Origin: Thermopolyspora sp040678635
Lineage (GTDB): Bacteria; Actinomycetota; Actinomycetes; Streptosporangiales; Streptosporangiaceae
Assembly: GCF_040678635.1 (NCBI RefSeq)
Contig: NZ_JBFATZ010000016.1
Span: 127,960-191,959 of the forward strand
Direction of reading: 5' to 3'
DNA: 64,000 nucleotides
In this document: positions 16,768 to 24,023 of the stretch, piece after piece
Layout of the letters: every line of letters begins with the position of its first letter
How positions within the stretch are numbered: the stretch's first letter is position 1
Translations under genes and position numbers: made by a program
The notes under the pieces: model-generated
Database searches by the model: none
Told to the model about the DNA's origin: nothing
What the model saw: the letters and a program-made list of their open reading frames with translations, nothing else

Positions 16768-17739
16768 CTACGCGGCGTCAGTGGATGTGATGGACACCCC
16801 GGCATGCCGCTCGGCCGCGGTGAGCTCAGCCGGAGCCGGGTTGGCCGATGCCGCGACGTCCCAGGTGTCCACCTCGCGCGCCAGCACCTCGGTGAGCCGG
16901 TCGTTCACCTCGACGACCGCCCGCAGCAACGGCATCTCCACCGAGATGCCCTCGGCGAACCCGAGGAACCCCTGGGTGTCCTTGGGCAGGCACACCCCGC
17001 CATACGGCGCGCCGCCCCGGATGCCGTACAACGGATTGAACGACCCCTCCGCCGACCTGGCCACCGTCTGCGCGATCGGGTCCAGATCCAGACCCAGCTC
17101 CCGCGCCACCAGCCACATCTCGTTCCAGAAACTGATCTTCGTGGCGTTGAAGATGTTGTGCGCGCACTTGACGAACTCCGCCGCCGCCGGATCGGCGAAG
17201 GTGTGCATCGCCCCGCCGAACGGCGCCAGCAACTCCCGCAACCGCTCGATCGTCCGCACGCTACGCGAACCGATCACCGTCATCCACGGCCACCGGAAGT
17301 CATCCAGCGCCGACGCCGCCCGCAGGAACTCCGGGTTCGACGCCAGCGCGAACCCCTCCCCCACCGACTTGCCCGACCGCTCCTCCACCAGCCCCTTGAC
17401 CAGCCCCTCGGTCGTCCCCGGCGGCACCGTCGAACGCACCACCACCGTGTGCACCGCGTTCGCGGCCTTCAGCGCGTCGCCCACCGACGCCGTCCCCGCC
17501 TCGAACGCCGACAGGTCGTACCGATGCCCCACATTCGGCGTGGGGAGGGTCAGGAAGACGAACGATGCGGGCTCGTCCACGAGTTCGAGGCCGTCACGTA
17601 CGTCAAGGCCCTCCGCACGCAACGCCTCGATCCGCTCCGGAGCGATGTCGATGAACGTGACGTTATGCCCGGCCGCGATGAAGCCTTTTCCCGTGGCCTC
17701 TCCCACAACGCCGGATCCGACAACGAAGATCCGCGCCAT
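16768..17739 (-). CDS. UDP-glucose/GDP-mannose dehydrogenase family, short form (copy 2)
   Basis: A 323-aa paralogue of the dehydrogenase at 9206-10168. It has the same Rossmann start (IFVVGSGVVGEATG), GGVCLPKD catalytic site and missing C-terminal domain. Differences cluster in the first ~100 residues and in the tail; residues between are almost identical. The start is the second of two adjacent ATGs (17739), with AAGGAG 5 nt upstream; the first (17742) is only 2 nt from it. About 20 bp upstream still match copy 1 (GGAACGAT), then homology ends. No nucleotidyltransferase precedes it, so copy 2 probably relies on the copy 1 enzyme. Confidence 0.85.
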   Translation of the reverse strand: MARIFVVGSGVVGEATGKGFIAAGHNVTFIDIAPERIEALRAEGLDVRDGLELVDEPASFVFLTLPTPNVGHRYDLSAFEAGTASVGDALKAANAVHTVVVRSTVPPGTTEGLVKGLVEERSGKSVGEGFALASNPEFLRAASALDDFRWPWMTVIGSRSVRTIERLRELLAPFGGAMHTFADPAAAEFVKCAHNIFNATKISFWNEMWLVARELGLDLDPIAQTVARSAEGSFNPLYGIRGGAPYGGVCLPKDTQGFLGFAEGISVEMPLLRAVVEVNDRLTEVLAREVDTWDVAASANPAPAELTAAERHAGVSITSTDAA

Positions 17740-18123
17740 CATTTCTCCTTGGATCGTTCCACTATGAGGCCCGGCGCGCCGATGACCTCCTCGCAATGGG
17801 CCAGCGACTGCCGAAGAGATGCCCCCACCTGCCCCGTTCTACGGAAAAGCGGCATGCACGACCGGATTTCCACCAACCGCTCCGCCAATTTCCCCCGCCC
17901 GAAAGCGGCCAGTCCGATACGACCGGTGGATACGCACGCGACATGTCCGAAACAGGTTCAGACGTCACACACGACAGATTACGTGTGCCCTTAGATCGTC
18001 CGTTGATACGACACTGCAGGACGGTCCAGAAGGACCACCTCAAAAAAGTAGATCTCGCCCCCATCGGCCAAATAGCCGGTCAACCGGACGGAATCGACCC
18101 GGCCTCGCCGCCGAGGCCGTATC
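17740..18123. other. Gene-free stretch upstream of exopolysaccharide operon 2
   Basis: About 380 bp between dehydrogenase copy 2 and the yaaA stop, with lower GC than its surroundings around 17940-18060. It presumably holds the minus-strand promoter of operon 2. I see no convincing ORF, hairpin or homology to the upstream region of operon 1. Confidence 0.5.
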
Positions 18124-18873
18124 TCAGGAGACCCGCACGTCCAGGGTCCACGCGCGCCCTGCGGCCGGCTCGTCGGAGAGCCGCACGTCATGGCCGAGCT
18201 CGCCAAGCATCTCAGCCAGCTCGTACGGCGTGCCCGGATCGGCCCCGGCCTCCAGCAGCGCCCGAGCGATCACCCCACGAGTCGCCTTCGCCATGTGACT
18301 GACCACCTTGCCACCGCGCAGCACCCGCACCCCAACCGACCGGCTCCCCGGCCGCCACGCCCCGGCGTACGCCGACGAACGCATGTCCACGACCAGCCCA
18401 TCGACCGGCCCATCGACGCCGTCGAGTTCCTTCGACACCGCCGGCCGCCAAAACGCCGCAAGCCCCCCTAGCGGCGGCAGGCTGACGCCCATCGACAGCC
18501 GGTACGGCGGCACGCGGTCGGTGACGCGCAGCACACCCCACAGCCCGGAGAAGATGAGCACGCTCTCCTCAGCACGCTTGGCCGCCTCGTCCGACAGGGC
18601 CGCCAGCCCCAGGTTGTCGTACAGAACACCCGTGTAAAGAGCCCCAGCGGGCAAAGCGGGCGCGGTCCGCAACGCCAGATTCTTGTCCAGCTCTCCGGCC
18701 AGACCGGGCGTCAGCCCGAGCACGTCCAGCGCGTCACGCCGTCGTGAGGCCCTGATCAGGGCCTTGAGCACCCGCTCACGAGACCGGTCGAGACCGGGAA
18801 ACGACAGCGCGCCGAACGGCGGGCCGCTTCCCTGCTCCGCCTTCCCCTCCGAGGCCGGCAGCAGAATCAGCAC
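18124..18873 (-). CDS. yaaA: Peroxide stress protein YaaA family
   Basis: A 249-aa UPF0246/YaaA protein. The start LILLPASEGK and later YTGVLYDNLG, RVTDRVPPYRLSMG and FWRP are family hallmarks. In E. coli YaaA lowers free iron and limits oxidative damage under peroxide stress; the same role here is inference. The GTG at 18873 lies just after GGGTGGGG and directly precedes the conserved first strand; the frame extends upstream to 18915 without better support. An 88-codon ORF ends 11 nt upstream and could be co-transcribed. Confidence 0.82.
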   Translation of the reverse strand: MLILLPASEGKAEQGSGPPFGALSFPGLDRSRERVLKALIRASRRRDALDVLGLTPGLAGELDKNLALRTAPALPAGALYTGVLYDNLGLAALSDEAAKRAEESVLIFSGLWGVLRVTDRVPPYRLSMGVSLPPLGGLAAFWRPAVSKELDGVDGPVDGLVVDMRSSAYAGAWRPGSRSVGVRVLRGGKVVSHMAKATRGVIARALLEAGADPGTPYELAEMLGELGHDVRLSDEPAAGRAWTLDVRVS

Positions 18874-18884
18874 GATGCCCCACC

Positions 18885-19151
18885 CTACAAGCGCGGGAAC
18901 CCGGCCGCCGCACACAGCATGCGCCGGCCGTCGTCGCCCGGCGGCGGCAGATGACCGACGACCTCATCTCCCGCCCCGCCTCCCGCCCCCCCGCCTACCG
19001 CCCGGGTCCCGCCAGCGTCCGGCTGCTCCGAAGGCGCCTCGGCGCGGCCCCGCCGGGCCTGCCACAGCGACTGCACCCCGACCACCACCAGCACGACCGC
19101 GCCGACGACACGCATCACGCCGTAGGCCACCTGCGACGCCAGGAGCCTCAT
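18885..19151 (-). CDS. Small membrane protein, possible LysE-family remnant
   Basis: An 88-aa ORF with one strong hydrophobic helix (RVVGAVVLVVVGVQSLW) followed by a polar, Gly-rich tail. The helix and LWQARRGR resemble the last membrane segment of LysE/RhtB amino-acid exporters, which end this way, but the preceding segments are absent upstream. It could be a decayed exporter fragment or a genuine small membrane protein. No clear ribosome site is visible. Confidence 0.35.
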   Translation of the reverse strand: MRLLASQVAYGVMRVVGAVVLVVVGVQSLWQARRGRAEAPSEQPDAGGTRAVGGGAGGGAGDEVVGHLPPPGDDGRRMLCAAAGFPRL

Positions 19152-19218
19152 CGACTGCGCTCATCGCGGCATGATGTCCGGCCGCCACCGGGCGCGTCAT
19201 GGTGCCGCGACCGACGCG

Positions 19219-19422
19219 TCACCCCGAGCGGATCTTGTCGATGATCGTGCGCATCACCTCGGCCGAGTTCGCGTAGGTGCCCGCAGGAAGCGCGGCGAGA
19301 GCGTGCACGACGCTCTCGTCCGCGCCCTTCTCCTTGGCGAAACGCAGCAGTTCCCGTTGCGTGCCCGGATAGGGGAAGGCCGACAGCGCGTCGCTCACGT
19401 GCACGGGATCAGGATGCGACAT
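19219..19422 (-). CDS. DUF2795 protein
   Basis: A 67-aa DUF2795-type protein: SDALSAFPYPGTQRELLRFA, then KGADESVVHALAALP and YANSAEVMRTI. The family is small, helical, cytosolic and of unknown function, common in actinobacteria. It lies 12 nt downstream of a second DUF2795 gene, so the two form a probable operon of paralogues. GGGGAA lies about 6 nt before the ATG. Confidence 0.7.
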   Translation of the reverse strand: MSHPDPVHVSDALSAFPYPGTQRELLRFAKEKGADESVVHALAALPAGTYANSAEVMRTIIDKIRSG

Positions 19423-19434
19423 GCCATTCCCCGC

Positions 19435-19740
19435 CTACTCGAGTTCCTCTTCGATCGGGGTCTTCTCCCTTGGACGCAGGTGCTCGGCGACGGCCTTCCG
19501 GCCGCGCGAACGCTGCTGGAACCGTTCGGACTCGGTCCGATCCGGCGCCGGATCCACCTCCACCGAACGCAACACCTCGGCCATGCCCGCATAGTCGCCG
19601 AGCGGCAGCGCCGACAGCGCCCTGTCGGTTGCCTCATCGGCCCCGTGCCGCCGCGCGTGCTCCACGATCCGCTGCTTGTCCGCGGGAAAGTCAAGATCGT
19701 TCAGCGCTTCCTTCACCGGACGCGTATCACGCAATTTCAT
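19435..19740 (-). CDS. DUF2795 protein with charged tail
   Basis: A 101-aa DUF2795 protein. Residues 7-65 carry the domain (KEALNDLDFPADKQRIVEHA, then GADEATDRALSALP, Y-AGMAEVLRSV), followed by ~35 highly charged residues (QQRSRGRKAVAEHLRPREK). It is first of a pair with the 67-aa paralogue. Function unknown. GGGGA lies upstream of the ATG. Confidence 0.7.
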   Translation of the reverse strand: MKLRDTRPVKEALNDLDFPADKQRIVEHARRHGADEATDRALSALPLGDYAGMAEVLRSVEVDPAPDRTESERFQQRSRGRKAVAEHLRPREKTPIEEELE

Positions 19741-19891
19741 GCTCGTCCCCTACCCGTCACGCCGTACTCAACCGCGTGACCAGGCCCTTCACACCGCCCG
19801 CCGCCACCGGACCGGCACCGCGAGGACAGCGCCGATCCCCGCTCCGGCCGGTTGCGTCACCGGCGATCCGGCACCGCGGGGCAGCGCACGG

Positions 19892-20482
19892 TCACCTGAA
19901 GGGGCGGCCGGTGCCCTCGCCCGGCAGGTACCCGCCGTCATCGGCGTCCGTGCGGCCCGACCCGGCGTCCGGATCGTCCGCATCCGAGTTCGCCCACTCC
20001 ATATCGCCGGTCACGTGGCCGCCACCCTGCGGCTCCCGGGCGCCCGGCCCGATGTCGTCGTACTCCGGACTGTCGTCGATCAGCCCCTCCAGCCGCTCGT
20101 CAACCGGACCCCGTACCCGGAACCCGGGCCGTCCGCCGCGGCCGCGCCCCTCCTCCGCCACCTCCGGCGTCGGATGCGGGCTCGGCCCCCACGTCTCGGA
20201 GTGCGGTTCGACCTCGTCGGTCCGCGCCCCCACGGACTTCTCGTCCGACCCCGCCGTGACGGTGTACTCGTCGTCGCGTCCGGCCATGTGCCCCATCGGC
20301 TCGGAGTAGCCGCTCTTGGGCTCGGCCTCGTCGCGGGCGTCGCCGGGGCCGAGGTTGGAGCCGCGAATCGACGCAGGACCCACATCGCCGCCCCTGTTGT
20401 GCAGATCGGGGTCGAAGGTGGTGCCTTTGTTCTGCTCGCGCAGCCTGCGTCGCTCGTCCTGTCTGTCGCCCTCGCCGGCCAT
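19892..20482 (-). CDS. Acidic, predicted disordered protein
   Basis: A 196-aa hydrophilic protein rich in Gly, Asp, Glu and Pro, with no hydrophobic segment and no domain I recognise. It starts MAGEGDRQDERRRLREQNKG and later has DEYTVTAG and GRPGFRVRGPVDERLEG. The ATG at 20482 has AAGGAGG 9-10 nt upstream. Proteins of this kind are frequent in actinomycetes; I cannot assign a role. Confidence 0.55.
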   Translation of the reverse strand: MAGEGDRQDERRRLREQNKGTTFDPDLHNRGGDVGPASIRGSNLGPGDARDEAEPKSGYSEPMGHMAGRDDEYTVTAGSDEKSVGARTDEVEPHSETWGPSPHPTPEVAEEGRGRGGRPGFRVRGPVDERLEGLIDDSPEYDDIGPGAREPQGGGHVTGDMEWANSDADDPDAGSGRTDADDGGYLPGEGTGRPFR

Positions 20483-20692
20483 CGAAACCCCCTCCTTCGC
20501 CCTCCACCCGGCCACCTGCCCAGGCCATCGCCCCCATAACGATGTAAGGCCGACGCCCCGATCAGAGCCCGGCGGCGCGGGCCCGGCAGCGGAGGACGAG
20601 GAGGCCGCCCACGGCGGGAAGCCACGCCATGAGCTTCGTCACCCCATCGGCATCCTGGTCGTTGACCCGGCGGACAGAGCCGACGGAGCTTG

Positions 20693-21181
20693 CTAAGCGG
20701 CGTCGTCGCCGGTGGTTTCGCTGCGGTGTGGCTCGATGCGGTCGATCAGCCGACCACTCCAGGCGCGGATTTCCGCGGCCTGCTGAGGGGTGAGCAAGTC
20801 GAGGAAGTAGCGGCGGATGTTGCCGGCGTGGACGCCGATGGCGTCCTGCGTGGCGCGGCGGCCCTCGGCGGTCAATCCGATCCCCGCGCGGCGGCCGTCT
20901 GCCCCGTACTGGGTCCGCTGCACGAGGCCGCGGTTCTCCATACGCGTCAGTTGGTGTGAGACGCGGCTCTTGTCCCAGTCGAGCGAGGCGGAGAGTTCGC
21001 CGACGCGCATCTGGCGGCCGGGTGCCTGCCACAGCGTCATCAGCACGCTGAACTCGGCCTTCGAGATGCCGCAGTCACGCTGCAGGCCACGGTCGAGTTC
21101 CCGGACGAGCAGGCGCTGGGCGCGCGTCCAGAGGTCCCAGAGCTCCCACTCCTCGGGCTTCAGCGTACGAGTCTCCGCCAT
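20693..21181 (-). CDS. MarR-family repressor
   Basis: A 162-aa winged-helix protein: KAEFSVLMTLWQAPGRQMR, ELSASLDWDKSRVSHQL (recognition helix) and the wing TQYGADGRRAGIGLTAEG. MarR dimers usually block transcription of an adjacent divergent gene until a phenolic, quinone or oxidant ligand binds. The divergent neighbour is an NADPH-FMN reductase and two palindromes lie between them, so it probably controls both genes. It has no ribosome site; the -10-like TATCAT (complement of 21189-21194) is 7 nt before the ATG, which suggests a leaderless mRNA. Confidence 0.85.
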   Translation of the reverse strand: MAETRTLKPEEWELWDLWTRAQRLLVRELDRGLQRDCGISKAEFSVLMTLWQAPGRQMRVGELSASLDWDKSRVSHQLTRMENRGLVQRTQYGADGRRAGIGLTAEGRRATQDAIGVHAGNIRRYFLDLLTPQQAAEIRAWSGRLIDRIEPHRSETTGDDAA

Positions 21182-21188
21182 GGCGCAA

Positions 21189-21194
21189 ATGATA
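21189..21194 (-). promoter_or_regulatory. -10 box of leaderless marR transcript
   Basis: TATCAT on the minus strand, 7 nt before the marR ATG. A weak TTGATG lies 19 nt upstream, inside operator 1. Confidence 0.4.
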
Positions 21195-21204
21195 CCGGAC
21201 AGGC

Positions 21205-21251
21205 GAGTTGTCACATCAACTCCACTAGTCCTAGAGTTGACGTGACAACTC
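21205..21251. promoter_or_regulatory. Paired 18-bp MarR operators with embedded promoter
   Basis: Site 1 (21205-21222) reads GAGTTGTCACATCAACTC. Site 2 (21234-21251) read on the minus strand is GAGTTGTCACGTCAACTC, one base different. Each is a GAGTTG-N6-CAACTC palindrome; centres are 29 bp apart. For the reductase gene a TTGTCA (21208-21213) and TAGAGT (21232-21237) pair with an 18-bp spacer overlaps both sites, so bound repressor would block RNA polymerase. Confidence 0.7.
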
Positions 21252-21267
21252 CCATGGAAGGAGCATC

Positions 21268-21858
21268 ATGGCACTCCGCATTGGCATCATCCTGGGCAGC
21301 ACCCGACCCGGACGTCGGGGCGAGCAGATCGCCGCCTGGACGATGGAGACGGCACGCGCACACGGCGGCGCCGACTACGAACTGATCGATCTCGCCCGCC
21401 ACGGTCTCGGCAACCTCGACGAGGCCGGAAATCCGACCCACCAGCAGTACGAGCACGACCACACCCGCAACTGGTCGGCACTGATCGACGGCTTCGACGG
21501 CTTCGTGTTCCTCACCCCGGAGTACAACCACTCCTTCCCCGGCGCGCTCAAGAACGCGCTCGACTACATCTACCGGGAGTGGAACGACAAGGCCGCCGGC
21601 ATCATCAGCTACGGCGGGTGGGCCGCAGGCGTCCGAGCCGCCGAGGCACTGCGACTCGTGCTCTCCGAACTCCAGGTGGCGACGGTCCGCACCCAGCCCG
21701 CCATCCCGCTGCTCCCCTCGTTCTCCACCGGCGCTTTCGTCCCGCCGGAGGGCCTCGACGTCGCGGTCCACGGCATGCTCGACCAGCTCATCGCCTGGTC
21801 CGGCGCGCTACGCGAGGTACGCGAGGCCAAGTCGAAGGCAGCCGCGATCGTCGGCTGA
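21268..21858 (+). CDS. NADPH-dependent FMN reductase family protein
   Basis: A 196-aa flavodoxin-like reductase. IGIILGSTRPGRRGEQIAAW is the FMN phosphate loop, FVFLTPEYNHSFPGALKNAL is the family's PEYN motif, and ISYGGWAAGVRA binds the flavin. Relatives reduce quinones, azo compounds or chromate with NADPH. Controlled, by position, through the divergent MarR repressor. The ATG at 21268 has GGAAGGAG 6 nt upstream. Confidence 0.85.
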   Translation: MALRIGIILGSTRPGRRGEQIAAWTMETARAHGGADYELIDLARHGLGNLDEAGNPTHQQYEHDHTRNWSALIDGFDGFVFLTPEYNHSFPGALKNALDYIYREWNDKAAGIISYGGWAAGVRAAEALRLVLSELQVATVRTQPAIPLLPSFSTGAFVPPEGLDVAVHGMLDQLIAWSGALREVREAKSKAAAIVG

Positions 21859-21968
21859 ACCAGCGCCAACACGTCGGCCGACCCCGCCCTCGTCATCATC
21901 TCGATCACACGGCCAAGGCATGCACGGTGCTGGGGCTCGGCCTGCACCGCTGATCGGAGAAGTCGGCG

Positions 21969-22152
21969 CTATCCGACAGGCCCACCCAGGGGAGGGATAA
22001 CCCTCCCCAGGATCGCCTTCGCATGCGTCAGCGCGCCTACCGTCTTGCCTTGATCGTCGGTAGTGATGTAGACATCGGCCAACTGGTCGAGAATCCACAG
22101 GCCGTAACCGCCGTCCTCGCCCGATGCACGGCGCGTGGGTGTGTCACGTGAG
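21969..22152 (-). pseudogene. Remnant of an anti-sigma HATPase gene
   Basis: The minus-strand frame reads SRDTPTRRASGEDGGYGLW then ILDQLADVYITTDDQGKTV. This is the G1/G2 end of an RsbW-like HATPase, where GGRGLWLVDQL is usual. The upstream two thirds, including the N-box, are absent, so this is probably a truncated relic lying between the reductase gene and the cobalamin locus. Confidence 0.4.
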
Positions 22153-22239
22153 CCGATCGGGGTGCCGAGTCCATGGATCCCTCCTCCACGTTCGGGGTCG
22201 CGTGTGGTGGCCGGGTGGACGGCCGTGCGGGACGGTTCG

Positions 22240-22268
22240 TTGACGCGGACCGTACAAAAAGGTACGTT
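22240..22268 (+). promoter_or_regulatory. Promoter of the cbtBA transcript
   Basis: TTGACG (22240-22245), a 17-bp spacer and TACGTT (22263-22268). The spacer contains CGTAC-AAAAAG-GTACG, a short perfect inverted repeat that might bind a regulator. Predicted transcription starts just before the riboswitch. Confidence 0.55.
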
Positions 22269-22274
22269 GCGGAT

Positions 22275-22390
22275 GATTTCACGAGAGTCCAAGGGAAATC
22301 CGGTGAGAGGCCGGTGCGGACGCGCCACTGTATCCGGGATGCGGATCCCGGGAGCCAGGTCGCTTGGGCTGTTGTGACCTCACTGTTCGG
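22275..22390 (+). ncRNA. Cobalamin riboswitch upstream of cbtB
   Basis: The conserved core is easy to see: AAGGGAAATCCGGTGAGAG, GGCCGGTGCGGACGCGCCAC, ACTGTATCC, then a GATCCCGGGAGCCAGG segment. In this RNA class adenosyl- or other cobalamins bind the core and shut off translation or transcription of B12 uptake and synthesis genes. It lies between the promoter at 22240 and the cbtB start, 30 nt before the ribosome site, so cobalt uptake and the downstream cob genes are probably B12-repressed. Confidence 0.88.
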
Positions 22391-22419
22391 GACGCGTCTA
22401 TCCCTGGGGAGGCACTCTG

Positions 22420-22608
22420 ATGAGTGGCATGTCCGCTCCTACGTCCATTCCGTTGCCGCGGCTGCGTCCATGGCTGCTGGCCGTACCTGTGTTGTTGCTG
22501 ATCGCCTATCTCGTATTGATGGACAACGGGGCCGTGTCACAGGCAGGAGCGCTTCTGCATGAGCTCATGCACGACGGGCGGCACCTGCTCGGCGTGCCCT
22601 GCCACTAG
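22420..22608 (+). CDS. cbtB: Cobalt transporter subunit CbtB
   Basis: A 62-aa single-helix membrane protein. A hydrophobic helix (WLLAVPVLLLIAYLVLM) is followed by the His-rich HELMHDGRHLLGVPCH end that defines CbtB and is thought to bind cobalt. It works with CbtA, whose gene follows after 8 nt. The ATG at 22420 has GGGGAGG 7 nt upstream. Placed directly under the cobalamin riboswitch. Confidence 0.9.
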   Translation: MSGMSAPTSIPLPRLRPWLLAVPVLLLIAYLVLMDNGAVSQAGALLHELMHDGRHLLGVPCH

Positions 22609-22616
22609 GGGCGGGC

Positions 22617-23372
22617 GTGGTTCGAACCCTGCTGGTCAGGGGCCTGTTGGTGGGCCTGCTGGCCGGATTCGTCGCGGGCGCGTTCGCCTTCTTCGTGGGT
22701 GAGCCGCGGGTGGACGCCGCGATCGCGCTGGAGGAGGCCGGTGCCGCTTCGGCCGGGGAGGCCGGTCACGGGCATGCCGAGGAGGGCGGTCACTCGCACG
22801 GGGACGAGGTTGTGGTGAGCAGGCCGGTGCAGAAGGCCGGGCTGTTCCTCGCCACCGGGCTCTACGGGCTCGCCGTCGGCGGGATCTTCGCGCTGGTGTA
22901 CGCCGGGGTGCGTGGCCGGGTCGGGCCGCGGGACGACGGGCTGCTGGCGGTGGTTTCCGCTGGGGTGGCGTTTCTCGCCGTCATTCTCGTGCCGTTCCTG
23001 AAATATCCGGCTAATCCGCCTGCTGTGGGGAATCCGGAGACGATCAACGGTCGTACGGCGCTCTACGTGGTGATGGTCCTGGTCGGCCTGGCCGCCACGG
23101 TCATCGCGGTGGGGACGGCGCGCAGGGTCGACTCGGGTCCGTGGCAGCGCTGGGCGGCGGCGGTGGCGGCCTTCCTGGTGCCGGTGATCGCCGCGTGGCT
23201 GCTGCTTCCGGCGATCAACGAGGTCCCCGACGGCTTCCCGGCGACGCTGCTGTGGGAGTTCAGGATGGCGTCGCTGGGCACGCAACTGGTGTTCTGGGCG
23301 GCGTTCGGCGTGCTGTTCGGGTGGGTCACCGACCGGGCGGCCCGGCGACCGGCGACCGCCGCGGCCGGGTAG
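22617..23372 (+). CDS. cbtA: Cobalt transporter subunit CbtA
   Basis: A 251-aa integral membrane protein with about five to six helices. After the first helix, residues 51-61 form a His cluster (HGHAEEGGHSH) on the probable outer loop, typical of CbtA metal capture. Later PFLKYPANPPAVGNPETI is a family signature. Predicted to import cobalt for corrin synthesis. GTG start at 22617; the gene ends 5 nt before the next start, so cbtB, cbtA and the phosphatase are one operon. Confidence 0.88.
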   Translation: MVRTLLVRGLLVGLLAGFVAGAFAFFVGEPRVDAAIALEEAGAASAGEAGHGHAEEGGHSHGDEVVVSRPVQKAGLFLATGLYGLAVGGIFALVYAGVRGRVGPRDDGLLAVVSAGVAFLAVILVPFLKYPANPPAVGNPETINGRTALYVVMVLVGLAATVIAVGTARRVDSGPWQRWAAAVAAFLVPVIAAWLLLPAINEVPDGFPATLLWEFRMASLGTQLVFWAAFGVLFGWVTDRAARRPATAAAG

Positions 23373-23377
23373 GCGGC

Positions 23378-23947
23378 GTGTTGTTCATCCGGCATGCCAC
23401 CACGCGGGGCATGCGGGGTGCCTGCTTTCCGGGCGACGACGAGGCCGACCCGGCGAGTCTCGCCAAGGCGGACGGCAGGGTCTTCGGCGGGGAGCCCGGG
23501 CGGAAGGTCTGGGTCTCCCCCGCCAGGGCCGCGTCGCAGACCGCGTACGCGCTGGGGATGGTGCCGCAGGTGGCCGTCGATCTCGCGGAGGCGGACGCGG
23601 GGCGTTGGCGCGGCCGGCCGTACGCGCGAATCGCCGAGGAGGAGCCGGAGGCGCTGGCCGCCTGGCTCGCCGATCCGGACGCGGCGCCGCACGGGGGTGA
23701 GAGCCTTCGATCGATGTCGGTGCGGGTCGCGGCCTGGATGGACGCCATGCGCGTCACGCCCGACGTCGTCGTGGTGTGCGATGTCGGCGTCATCCGGGCG
23801 GCGCTCGGCCACGCGCTCGGCGTCGGGATCGTGCCCGCCGCGCGCTTCGACATCGCGCCGCTGTCCGCCACCGAGATCGCCCTCGCCGGCGAGGGCTGGC
23901 GGGTCGCCTACGTCAACCACTACGTCAACCACACAGCCGCGACGTGA
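23378..23947 (+). CDS. Histidine phosphatase family protein in the cobalamin operon
   Basis: A 189-aa protein of the phosphoglycerate-mutase/histidine-phosphatase fold. LFIRHATT carries the phosphorylated His. VSPARAASQTAYAL, EADAGRWRGRPYARIA and HGGESL follow, and VVVCDVGVIRAAL replaces the usual (S)H-G near the second catalytic His. That second His appears to be missing (CDVGV), which is odd. In cobalamin loci such proteins often act as alpha-ribazole phosphatase (CobC/CobZ type); given the altered site that role is only a suggestion. GTG start with GGTAGG close upstream. Confidence 0.65.
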   Translation: MLFIRHATTRGMRGACFPGDDEADPASLAKADGRVFGGEPGRKVWVSPARAASQTAYALGMVPQVAVDLAEADAGRWRGRPYARIAEEEPEALAAWLADPDAAPHGGESLRSMSVRVAAWMDAMRVTPDVVVVCDVGVIRAALGHALGVGIVPAARFDIAPLSATEIALAGEGWRVAYVNHYVNHTAAT

Positions 23948-24023
23948 CCGTCACCGCCGCCGGTCGGCGGCGTACACGTCAAGGTGCACGTCAAGGCGTA
24001 CGCATCAAGGGGAAGGCCGCTTC

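Noticed and set aside
17762..18064. A 100-codon minus-strand ORF upstream of dehydrogenase copy 2
   Set aside because: No similarity, no ribosome site, and it lies where the operon promoter is expected.
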